From: Alistipes sp.
Lineage (GTDB): Bacteria > Bacteroidota > Bacteroidia > Bacteroidales > Rikenellaceae
Assembly: GCA_017631275.1 (NCBI GenBank)
Contig: JAGBTQ010000008.1
Location: 1 to 64,000 of the forward strand
Direction: 5' to 3'
Length of the DNA: 64,000 nucleotides
A program made the translations under genes and the position numbers. Below, piece after piece: positions 8,263 through 15,696 of this stretch. How positions within the stretch are numbered: the stretch's first letter is position 1; each line of letters begins with the position of its first letter. Below the pieces are notes generated by a model. The model made no database searches, had not been told where the DNA came from, and worked only from the letters and a program-made list of their open reading frames with translations.

Positions 8263-9003
8263 ATGGCACAGAAGAAGACAAACGAGGTTGACTACTCGAT
8301 GCAGGAGAAGATTATGGCTCTTTACGAGTTGCAGAAGATCGACTCAGCAATCGACGAAATCAACAAGATTAAGGGTGAGCTTCCCTTGGAGGTGCAGGAC
8401 CTCGAGGACGAGCTTGCTGGTTTGAATACTCGTATCGAGAATGTGAATGCCGAGATCGAGGAGCTCAACTCGCTCACTCGTCAGCGTAAGCGTGAGGTTG
8501 ACCAGGCAAAGATTATGATTGGCAACTACAAGGAGCAGCAGAACAACGTGCGTAACAACCGTGAGTACGACGCTATTACTAAGGAGATCGAGTACCAGGA
8601 GCTCGAGATCGAGCTTGCTGAGAAGCGCCTTAAGGAGTACTCTGCACAGATCAAGACTAAGAAGGCTGTTGTTGACGAGACCAACGCATTGGTTGAGGAG
8701 CGCAACATCGACTATAAGGCTAAGCGTGAGGAGCTCGACTCAATCGAGGCAGAGACAGCTCAGCAGGTTGCCGAGCTTATGGCTAAGGCTGAGAAGGCTA
8801 AGGAGCCTATCGACGAGCGCTTGCTTTCAGCTTACAACCGTATCCGCACCAATGTTCGCAATGGCTTGGCTGTTGTAACAGTTACTCGTGATGCGTGTGG
8901 TGGTTGCTTCAACCGTATCCCTCCACAGCGTCAGGCCGATATTCGCCAGGGCAAGAAGCTTATTGTGTGTGAGTATTGTGGTCGTATTCTCGTAGCAGAG
9001 TAG
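8263..9003 (+). CDS. Coiled-coil zinc-ribbon protein (DUF164/C4-type, CdsZ-like)
   Basis: A 246-residue protein: a long antiparallel coiled coil (residues 15-190, heptads rich in Glu, Lys and Leu) and a C-terminal C4 zinc ribbon (CGGCFNRIPPQ, then CEYCGRIL). Homologues bind nucleic acid or ribosomal partners and are conserved next to Nif3 genes. Codon use is the biased, high-expression style also seen in the M16 peptidase and V-ATPase genes here. A structured repeat begins on the base after the stop codon and probably ends the transcript. Confidence 0.88.
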   Translation: MAQKKTNEVDYSMQEKIMALYELQKIDSAIDEINKIKGELPLEVQDLEDELAGLNTRIENVNAEIEELNSLTRQRKREVDQAKIMIGNYKEQQNNVRNNREYDAITKEIEYQELEIELAEKRLKEYSAQIKTKKAVVDETNALVEERNIDYKAKREELDSIEAETAQQVAELMAKAEKAKEPIDERLLSAYNRIRTNVRNGLAVVTVTRDACGGCFNRIPPQRQADIRQGKKLIVCEYCGRILVAE

Positions 9004-9130
9004 TTTGTTGTGATAAGGGGTCATCTTCGACCTATCCCAAAAAGTTGAGCACCCGAGGCTGTACGTTTGAGTACTATCCTCGGGTGCTCATTTTTGCGAT
9101 AAGCCAAATCTAACCCCTTCTGACAACAAA
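9004..9130 (+). repeat. Structured 3-prime repeat, copy A1 (after the zinc-ribbon gene)
   Basis: Begins right after the stop codon. Outer arms: TTTGTTGTGATAAGGGGT at the left and ACCCCTTCTGACAACAAA at the right, pairing except at a 3-nt bulge. Inner stem: GAGCACCCGAGG (9047-9058) with CCTCGGGTGCTC (9078-9089), followed by ATTTTTG. The loop contains two GTAC blocks able to pair with each other. The inner hairpin plus T-run looks like an intrinsic terminator carried inside a longer fold. Five relatives occur in the window. Confidence 0.85.
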
Positions 9131-9453
9131 CCAGTGTGCTAATTGAGGTGGCGGGGGTGAGATAAATAGGATCGCTTCGCTTGATGGGTAACGCTTTGCT
9201 CGATAAGAAAAGCCTCATTTATCCCATCTATCCCATTTATCCTATAAAAATCATCCCATAGGTATACTCTAATTAAAGTAGTTGCACGATGCACTCGGCA
9301 CACTTCTGACAACAAACTATTTAGGATGTTAAATAAGTTCTGCCCTTCTGACAACAAACCGATGCGCGGGTAACAATATTTTAAATATCTCTAAAAAAAA
9401 TAATGGGCTATCCAATCGCGGATGGCCCATTATTATATATTGGTATAACTCGG
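9131..9453. repeat. Intergenic stretch with G-run/C-run hairpin repeat (B1), right-end triplets and a gene-end duplication
   Basis: No gene is seen. It holds a short linker shared with other copies (GTGCTAATTGAGGTGG here), then B1 at about 9161-9260: a G-rich arm and a C-rich arm made of TCCCAT units that can fold back on each other. The 15-mer CTTCTGACAACAAAC, the right end of A1 (9117-9131), recurs at 9303-9317 and 9345-9359. The segment 9261-9305 closely resembles 9441-9485, the 3-prime end of msrC and its spacer. Confidence 0.75.
9393..9437 (-). terminator. Intrinsic terminator of the PyrD-like/cinA/pncB/msrC operon
   Basis: On the minus strand AATAATGGGCCATCC pairs with GGATAGCCCATTATT around a 6-nt loop, followed by eight T. 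It starts 17 bp after the msrC stop codon. Confidence 0.85.
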
Positions 9454-9921
9454 TTATAGTAGTTGCACGATGCGTTCGAGCCACTCTTGGTCGGTGCTAT
9501 CGAATGTAGCAAGGTGTTCGCTGTCGATATCCAAGACGCCGATAATCTCGTCATTGTGCCACATGGGAACAACAATCTCGCTGCGTGAGAGCGAGCTGCA
9601 AGCAATATGTCCTGGGAACTTATCTACATCCTCGACCACTATGGTGCGCTCCTCGCTCCAGGCTGTGCCACAGACACCCTTACCCTTAGCGATGCGTGTG
9701 CATGCCATAGGGCCTTGGAATGGACCTAAAACAAGCTCGCCACCCACAACACGATAGAACCCAGTCCACCAAAAACCAAAGGTATGGTGGAGCATGGAAC
9801 TAACATTTGCCATGTTGGCAATAGGGTCGCTCTCGGCGGCAACGACAGCTGCTATCTGCTTATATAGCAACTCATATTTTTCGTTCTTGCCACCCTCGGC
9901 AATCGCAAGACTCTCAGCCAT
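9454..9921 (-). CDS. msrC: Free methionine-(R)-sulfoxide reductase (GAF-domain fRMsr)
   Basis: A 155-residue single GAF-domain enzyme that reduces free methionine-R-sulfoxide using Cys chemistry and thioredoxin. The three functional Cys are all present with family spacing: MACTRIAKG (Cys74), GKGVCGTAW (Cys84) and HIACSS (Cys108), followed by SEIVVP. It is the last gene of a minus-strand operon: its ATG overlaps the pncB stop as TAATG, so translation is probably coupled. Its placement behind NaMN-forming genes hints at shared expression in redox stress, which is inference. Confidence 0.92.
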   Translation of the reverse strand: MAESLAIAEGGKNEKYELLYKQIAAVVAAESDPIANMANVSSMLHHTFGFWWTGFYRVVGGELVLGPFQGPMACTRIAKGKGVCGTAWSEERTIVVEDVDKFPGHIACSSLSRSEIVVPMWHNDEIIGVLDIDSEHLATFDSTDQEWLERIVQLL

Positions 9922-11087
9922 TACTGCGCTTGGTTGCGGAGGAGGTAGCGATATACTCTAATCTCCTCGGGATCGCCCATCTCCTTGCCCTCGACATCTG
10001 AGAGCTTAACGCAAAGCTCCTTAGGCTGGCGCGAGTTGATCTGGCATGACGATAGCTTCATGACGATGTTGCACGACGCATGGCCTGTGTCGCACGTGAG
10101 GTTTGTGCCGATGCCGAACATGCACTTGATGCGGCCCTCGCATGCCTGCTTAATCTGCACGGCCTTCTCGAAGTTAAGCGAGTCGCTAAACACGATGCTC
10201 TTGGTCATAGGGTCAATGCCGAGCTCCTTGTAGCGGTTGATAGCCATGTCGATAAATGCGATTGGGTCGCCAGAGTCCTGACGCACACCGTCGAAGAGGC
10301 AGGCGTGCTTCTTCGAGAAGTTCTTGAAGAAGACCTCCGAGCCAAAGCTGTCGGTGAGGGCAGTGCCGAGGTAGCCATCATAGACCTTCACCCAGTCCTC
10401 CATCGTGAGGTAGTTAGCCATACGTGGACCACCCTTTACAGCCGCGATGAACATAGGCAACTCGTGAGGATATGTGCCAATCATCTTCATGTCGAGCTCC
10501 ATGGCAAGGTGGCAGTTAGATGTGCCTGTGCAGCCACAAGGGTTGTTTTTGAGGTGCTTGATGACCATGCGCTGAACGTCGTATGAGAAGCGGCGACGTG
10601 TGCCAAAGTCAGAGAATATCAGATTGTTATCGCGTGCTATCTGTTCCTTCTCTTCAAGTCGCTTAATCATGGCCTCAGTATCGTAGCTGTTGCGTAGGTG
10701 GAAGAGCTCCGACACGGTGGCAAGGATAGGTATCTCGTAGAGTGTTACCTTGTACATGTAGTCGGTGACGTTTATCTGAAGGTGCTTCTCCTCGTCGAGC
10801 CACACGTTGATTTTCGATGCTTCAAACCTAAAGCCCTTGAGCCACTCGAAGTAGTTCTGCGGGATATACTTGCAGTGCTTGTTCATGTAGTTGAACTCGT
10901 CGTCGCTAAGCGCCAAGCGCTCCAAGGCTCTGAACTCAGCCTTTAGGTCCTCTAAAAAGTCCTCGTCAAACTCAGTCTTGGCACGGTCGTTAAAGGTGAA
11001 TGTGCCTATAGCTTGTGGATAGAGCTTGAAGTAGGCGTACGAAGTAGTGAACTTGTACAAGTCGGTGTCTAAGATTGAACGAATCAT
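9921..11087 (-). CDS. pncB: Nicotinate phosphoribosyltransferase
   Basis: A 388-residue NAPRTase that joins nicotinate and PRPP, with ATP, to form nicotinate mononucleotide in the Preiss-Handler route to NAD. The N-terminus LDTDLYKFTTSYAYFKLYP is the family hallmark. Later signatures are FGTRRRFSYDVQ near residue 160, the SNCHLAMEL loop, and DSGDPIAFI plus FSDSLNFEKAV, which line the PRPP site. Length fits the E. coli-type enzyme. It lies 20 bp after cinA and overlaps msrC. Confidence 0.95.
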   Translation of the reverse strand: MIRSILDTDLYKFTTSYAYFKLYPQAIGTFTFNDRAKTEFDEDFLEDLKAEFRALERLALSDDEFNYMNKHCKYIPQNYFEWLKGFRFEASKINVWLDEEKHLQINVTDYMYKVTLYEIPILATVSELFHLRNSYDTEAMIKRLEEKEQIARDNNLIFSDFGTRRRFSYDVQRMVIKHLKNNPCGCTGTSNCHLAMELDMKMIGTYPHELPMFIAAVKGGPRMANYLTMEDWVKVYDGYLGTALTDSFGSEVFFKNFSKKHACLFDGVRQDSGDPIAFIDMAINRYKELGIDPMTKSIVFSDSLNFEKAVQIKQACEGRIKCMFGIGTNLTCDTGHASCNIVMKLSSCQINSRQPKELCVKLSDVEGKEMGDPEEIRVYRYLLRNQAQ

Positions 11088-11107
11088 ACCATCTATTTTG
11101 TTTGTGT

Positions 11108-12349
11108 TTATAATCTCTTTAACTCCTCGTAGAGCATCTCAATGGCGTATGCTGATGCTCGGCTAATTATCTGTGAGCGGTCGGTGCCCGAGTTGCGCAT
11201 CACGGCATACGAGCCATTGGGTGTTGCTATGGCAATCCACACAGTGCCCACGGGCTTTTGGCGTGTGCCACCACCAGGGCCTGCGATGCCGGTTGTTGCT
11301 ATGGCGTAGTCGGCACCCGCAACACGGCGAACACCCTCGGCCATCTCCAATGCCACAACCTCACTAACTGCGCCGAAGCACTCTATGTTGGTGAAGTCAA
11401 CACCGAGAATATCACGCTTAGCCTCATTTGAGTACGATGTTACGCCCGCCATGAAGTATTGCGATGCCCCTGCCATGGCTGTGAACTTTGCTGATATTGT
11501 GCCTCCCGTGCAGCTCTCGGCAACGGCAAGTTTAAGACCTCGCTCGATGAGTATATCGTGCACAAGGCTCTCGACGGTTGCGCCCTCCATACCCACAATG
11601 TTATCGCCGATAATCTTGCGTAGCTTCTCTATCTGTCTATCTATTTCATGCTCTGCTTCGCTCTTATCTACGTTGTATGCCGAGAGGCGCAGACGTACGA
11701 TGTTGGGTGCTGGGAGATAGGCAAGGTGCAGATAGTCGGGTAGCGCATCTTCCCACTCTTCGATGCGTTCGGCGAGTATCGACTCGGGAATGCCACGAGT
11801 GATGATTGTGCGGTGTACAATGTCGTTAAGCGTGAACTGTGCCTTGAGTCGTGGTATAACCTCGTCGTCCATGAGGTGCTCCATCTCGAAGGGTACGCCA
11901 GGGAGCGACACGATAACCTTGCCCTCGTGGTTGAACAACATGCCTGGGGCTGTGCCGTGGGCGTTGTGTAGCACGGTGCAGCACTCGGGTAGCATTGCCT
12001 GATTGCGGTTAAGCTCCGTGAACTGAATGCCACGACGCTCCAACAACTGGCGCACATGCTCGCCCTCGGCGGGGTTGTATACGAGCTTCGAACCGAAAAA
12101 CTCTGCGAGGGTGTGCTTCGTAATATCATCTTTTGTGGGGCCTAAGCCACCGGTGATGATTATCACGTCAGATGATTGCAGCGTGCGACGAAGTGTGTCC
12201 ACTATCTGCTCACGGCTATCGCCAATAGATAGCTTCTCGCCAATGGCTATGCCAATGGCGTTTAGCTTGCGTGCTATCGACACGCTGTTGGTATCGACAA
12301 TCTGACCGATAAGTATCTCGTCGCCTATGGTTATTATCGTGGCTCTCAT
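11108..12349 (-). CDS. cinA: CinA: competence/damage-inducible protein with NMN deamidase domain
   Basis: A 413-residue two-domain protein. The N-terminal MoCF/COG1058 domain (about 1-170; IGDEILIGQIVDTNS, GGLGPTKDD) is linked to ADP-ribose or nucleotide pyrophosphatase activity in homologues. The C-terminal CinA domain (about 255-410) has AESCTGGTISAKFT, the active site of PncC-type NMN deamidases that convert NMN to NaMN, and TGIAGPGGGT. Full length with both active regions intact. It shares a 4-bp ATGA overlap with the upstream PyrD-like gene. With pncB downstream, both products feed NaMN. Confidence 0.93.
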   Translation of the reverse strand: MRATIITIGDEILIGQIVDTNSVSIARKLNAIGIAIGEKLSIGDSREQIVDTLRRTLQSSDVIIITGGLGPTKDDITKHTLAEFFGSKLVYNPAEGEHVRQLLERRGIQFTELNRNQAMLPECCTVLHNAHGTAPGMLFNHEGKVIVSLPGVPFEMEHLMDDEVIPRLKAQFTLNDIVHRTIITRGIPESILAERIEEWEDALPDYLHLAYLPAPNIVRLRLSAYNVDKSEAEHEIDRQIEKLRKIIGDNIVGMEGATVESLVHDILIERGLKLAVAESCTGGTISAKFTAMAGASQYFMAGVTSYSNEAKRDILGVDFTNIECFGAVSEVVALEMAEGVRRVAGADYAIATTGIAGPGGGTRQKPVGTVWIAIATPNGSYAVMRNSGTDRSQIISRASAYAIEMLYEELKRL

Positions 12350-13374
12350 TGTTTTGTGTTGTTTGTGGCAATCTGTGTTATTGCCCTCTTGAGTAGCTTA
12401 AATCCGTTCTCGCGTAGTCCGCTGCTTAGTGCTACGAGCGATGCTCCAGCCTCCATCATGCGCTCTATGTCGTTGGGGGTCATCATGCCACCCGTGCCGA
12501 TGATAGGGTAGTTGTGCTCGCTGCGCTGGGCGATGTATCGCACCATCTCGATAGCTCGCTCGGTGAGCATTGCACCACATATTGCACCCTTCTCGGTTGT
12601 GCACATTGCTGTTGAGCCAGCCACAGCCTCGATACCGTCGAGGGGTGTTTCGATGAGGATGTCGATGATTGTGTCGAGCTCCTCTCGGCTGATGTCGGGC
12701 GATATTTTTAGGAGTATAGGGCGGTAGTCGAGCTGACCACGTCTAAACTCAAACATAGGCTCGATGAGTGCTAAAATCTCCTCACGAGTGTGGGGTACAT
12801 AGCGCTTAGCGGCAGTGTTGCACGCAATGTTGATGACGAAGAAATCGACATACTGATATGTGTTGCGGAAGACGCGTAGATACTCCTTGACGATGTTTTT
12901 TGCAGGTGTTGTCGTGAGCTTGCCGATGTTGCAGCCTATGACAAGGTTGTGGTTGTGCTTGGTGCGCTTGCGAATATTCTGCATCACGTACTCTAGACCT
13001 CGGCTTGGTGCTCCAGAGTTGTTGATAAGCGACGACTCCTTGCGTAGGCGCTTAAGGCGTGGACGTGGTGTGCCGGGCTGAGGGCGTGGGGTTACCGAGC
13101 CAATCTCTACAAAGCCGAAGCCACACGATGCCAACTCGTCGAGGTGGTCACCATTGGGGTCGTAGCCCGCAGCAATGCCTATGGGGTTGCTAAAGTGTAT
13201 GCCCATAACCTCGCGCTCGAGGTTGATGTTACGTGGGGAGAGTGTGCGATGAAGAAGCCTCTTGCCAAAGGGCAGTGCTCCCACGAAACTTAGCATCGCA
13301 AGCTGAATGCGATGTGATGCCTCGGCGGGAAAGAGGCGTATGATAAGTTGTAGCAGCGAGCGTCTCATTGCCAT
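12346..13374 (-). CDS. pyrD: Class 2 dihydroorotate dehydrogenase homologue with altered substrate pocket
   Basis: A 342-residue FMN flavoprotein of the PyrD class 2 fold: an N-terminal helical membrane-association segment, then the barrel. Fold signatures are kept: GFGFVEIGSVTPRPQPG, a Lys in LLKISPDI, and the FMN-phosphate loops PIIGTGGM and ALSSG. Key orotate/FMN residues differ from the family: the usual D-K-N-G is DPNG, the N-R-x-G-F-N loop is INNSGAPS, the catalytic NxSSPN loop is NIACNTAAKR (a Cys in the base position), and the T-N-T segment is AGSTAM. It may therefore use another substrate. First gene of the NaMN operon, with its own promoter. The fold is certain; classical PyrD function is doubtful. 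Confidence 0.75.
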   Translation of the reverse strand: MAMRRSLLQLIIRLFPAEASHRIQLAMLSFVGALPFGKRLLHRTLSPRNINLEREVMGIHFSNPIGIAAGYDPNGDHLDELASCGFGFVEIGSVTPRPQPGTPRPRLKRLRKESSLINNSGAPSRGLEYVMQNIRKRTKHNHNLVIGCNIGKLTTTPAKNIVKEYLRVFRNTYQYVDFFVINIACNTAAKRYVPHTREEILALIEPMFEFRRGQLDYRPILLKISPDISREELDTIIDILIETPLDGIEAVAGSTAMCTTEKGAICGAMLTERAIEMVRYIAQRSEHNYPIIGTGGMMTPNDIERMMEAGASLVALSSGLRENGFKLLKRAITQIATNNTKQ

Positions 13375-13393
13375 TCAAATCTGAATAATAATA

Positions 13394-13424
13394 CAAATAT
13401 ACAAATAAAAGGCTATTGATGCAA
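13394..13424 (-). promoter_or_regulatory. Promoter of the PyrD-like/cinA/pncB/msrC operon
   Basis: Minus strand TTG (13424-13422), 20-nt gap, TATATTTG (13401-13394), 20 nt before the PyrD-like start codon. It shows the operon can be expressed separately from pdxB, whose stop lies just upstream. Confidence 0.7.
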
Positions 13425-13473
13425 CCTTGTGCTCAGAATATTTTACATATTCTGGATTTTTGGCGGGTGAGGT

Positions 13474-14469
13474 TTAGAAATACTCCTCACGATAGAGGTA
13501 GTTGTTGCGCATCGCTTCGAAGTGTTCGGGGTGGCGTTTTAGCCTGTTGGACTCTTCCGAAATAGGATAATACTTATCTATTGTTCTGCACATCTCCTCC
13601 CAGCTAATAAGCTGTGCGCAACTACGCGGTGCATCTTCTGGATACCATGTGGTTAATGGTAGGTTGAAATACTCTGCTATTTGGTTGATAACCATTGCAG
13701 TGGCATTTGCTTTGCCTTGTGCCGAGTAGCCCGCAACATGGGGTGTTGCGATGGCCGATTTTTCGAGTACTATGGGGTCAATATTGGGCTCATTCTCCCA
13801 TACATCGAAATAGTATCTATGCGAAGAATTGGCAACTGCAATGTTGTCTACGACACCACCTCTCGAGGCGTTCAAAATCACTGCGTCTGGACGAAGACGC
13901 TCAAGTAGCGATTTGTTGAGTAGATGGTGTGTTGTGGGGTCGAGTGGCGTGTGAAAGCTGAGTATGTCGCACTCCTCGGCAAGCCTCTCTATTGGGTAGA
14001 ACTCGCCTCCCTCACGTTCGTAGCGTGGCGGGTCGCACTCCATGATCTTAAAGCCCCAGTGACGAGCATACTTGGTAACGAGTGAGCCTACCGAGCCTAC
14101 GCCAATGATGCCTAAGGTGTACTCGTTGGGGTGCTTGTTGTCGGTGGTGGTGATGTGTCGTAGCGCTGCTGCCACCCACTGCAACACGCCACGGGCATTG
14201 CACCCCTTGGCATTGCGCACCTCGATGCCCGAACGTTGGCAGTAGTCGAGGTCGATGTGGTCGGTGCCTATGGTTGCAGTAGCAATAATCTTGACGCTTG
14301 AGCCACGAAGCAGTGCCTCGTTGCACTTGGTGCGTGTGCGCACAATAAGGGCGTCGCACTCCCTGACGCTTTGGGCGTTGATCTCTGCCCCCTTCATATA
14401 TTCCACCTCGGCATAGGGCTCCAAGATGCCCTTGATGTGGGGTATATCGCTGTCGATGATTATGCGCAT
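13474..14469 (-). CDS. pdxB: Erythronate-4-phosphate dehydrogenase
   Basis: A 331-residue NAD-dependent D-2-hydroxyacid dehydrogenase that oxidises 4-phosphoerythronate in DXP-independent-looking PdxB-type pyridoxal phosphate synthesis. The Rossmann motif GIIGVGSVGSLV lies near residue 120; the catalytic triad is present as Arg in NASRGGVVD, Glu in WENEPNID and His in TPHVAGYSAQGKA. The C-terminal PdxB dimerisation domain (about 260-331) is present, separating it from simple SerA-like enzymes. A TATCTTTG box on the minus strand at 14504-14497 is the likely -7 element. Confidence 0.9.
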   Translation of the reverse strand: MRIIIDSDIPHIKGILEPYAEVEYMKGAEINAQSVRECDALIVRTRTKCNEALLRGSSVKIIATATIGTDHIDLDYCQRSGIEVRNAKGCNARGVLQWVAAALRHITTTDNKHPNEYTLGIIGVGSVGSLVTKYARHWGFKIMECDPPRYEREGGEFYPIERLAEECDILSFHTPLDPTTHHLLNKSLLERLRPDAVILNASRGGVVDNIAVANSSHRYYFDVWENEPNIDPIVLEKSAIATPHVAGYSAQGKANATAMVINQIAEYFNLPLTTWYPEDAPRSCAQLISWEEMCRTIDKYYPISEESNRLKRHPEHFEAMRNNYLYREEYF

Positions 14470-14595
14470 AATTGGCTTTTACTACGTAATTTTTAACAAA
14501 GATAGGCAATTTTTTGTAAATTTATATTATATTTGCATGATATTTTAGTGTGGCAGACGTGATATGTTTGCTGATGCTAATTAAAATTTGGAGCT

Positions 14596-15663
14596 ATGAC
14601 AACCAAGAGAAAGATGAAATTCGACCCTAACAGTCTTGTACCCGATAATGGTAACTACTTCGGTTTTCCGATTGAAGCCGAGGATGCTGCATTGGTTCTT
14701 GTCTCTGCACCTTGGGATACTACCGTGGCAACACGTGCTGGTAGCTCGTATGCTCCTGATGCTATTATCGAGGCATCGCGCTTTGTCGATTTTCATGAGC
14801 CTATGGCGCCAAATAGCTGGCGCAAGGGTATTGCTACGTTGCCTATCGACTACTCCATTCAGGATTTGTCGCACCGTCTGCGCACCGATGCCGATAGGAT
14901 TATCAACATGAGCCACACGGATGCCGATTATATCATCAACAATCTTATGCACGATCGTCGCCTTCGTCGCATTAACGAGGCTTCACAACAGATCAACGAG
15001 AAGATCTACGAGCAGTCGAAGATGTGGTTAGAGAGGGGCAAGATTGTCGGCTTGGTTGGCGGTGATCACTCAACGTCGTATGGTAATATCCGCGCCGTGA
15101 GTGAGTGTTATGATGATTTTGGCGTATTGCAAATCGATGCTCAGTGTAACCTTAAAGAGGGGTGTTATGGCTTCTTGCACTCGCACTCGTCGGTGATGCA
15201 CAATGTGCTCAACGATGTGAAAAACCTTAAGCGCCTTGTGGCGGTGGGTGTTCGCGAGTTTAGTCCAGGCGAGTGGCAGCGTTCTGAGCAAGATGAGCGC
15301 ATACGTCTTTTCACGGGTCAATATATCTGGTCGTCGCACTTCGAGGGTGTTAACTGGGCTACTATCTGCGACGAGATTATTGGGGAGTTGCCTGAGAATG
15401 TATATATCTCGCTCGACATTGACGGACTGACCGTAGAGTGCTCGCCACATACTGGTACAACTATTTCGGGTGGCTTGCGCTTCCCTGAGGTGGTCTATCT
15501 TATGAGCAGGATTGTTGGCTCGGGTCGTAAGATTGTTGGCTTCGACCTAACGGAGGTGGTGCCCGATGTCGATGATAAGACCGATGCTGTGATTGCAGCG
15601 CGTCTGTTGTTTAAGATGTGTAGCATGGCACTTAAGCATCACCCTTCACCCGATGTATTGTAA
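14596..15663 (+). CDS. Arginase/agmatinase-family protein with altered metal ligands
   Basis: A 355-residue ureohydrolase-fold protein. The first ligand motif GGDHSTSYGN (about residue 155) and the late DxD in SLDIDGLTVECSPHTG (about residue 275) are intact. The central motif, normally D-A-H-x-D, reads DAQCNLKEG: His is Gln and Asp is Asn. At the DNA level this is clean (gat gct cag tgt aac) with no frameshift. Two of the six Mn ligands are thus lost, so ordinary arginase, agmatinase or formimidoylglutamase activity is unlikely. A one-metal enzyme, a regulator or a binding protein are alternatives. It diverges from pdxB and precedes nhaA by 33 bp. Confidence 0.85.
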   Translation: MTTKRKMKFDPNSLVPDNGNYFGFPIEAEDAALVLVSAPWDTTVATRAGSSYAPDAIIEASRFVDFHEPMAPNSWRKGIATLPIDYSIQDLSHRLRTDADRIINMSHTDADYIINNLMHDRRLRRINEASQQINEKIYEQSKMWLERGKIVGLVGGDHSTSYGNIRAVSECYDDFGVLQIDAQCNLKEGCYGFLHSHSSVMHNVLNDVKNLKRLVAVGVREFSPGEWQRSEQDERIRLFTGQYIWSSHFEGVNWATICDEIIGELPENVYISLDIDGLTVECSPHTGTTISGGLRFPEVVYLMSRIVGSGRKIVGFDLTEVVPDVDDKTDAVIAARLLFKMCSMALKHHPSPDVL

Positions 15664-15696
15664 AGTAGAGTTTAACTACTAAATCTTGGCTTGAAT

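Noticed and set aside
10080-10586. 168-residue plus-strand frame over pncB
   Set aside because: Antisense shadow of pncB, whose family match and operon position are certain.
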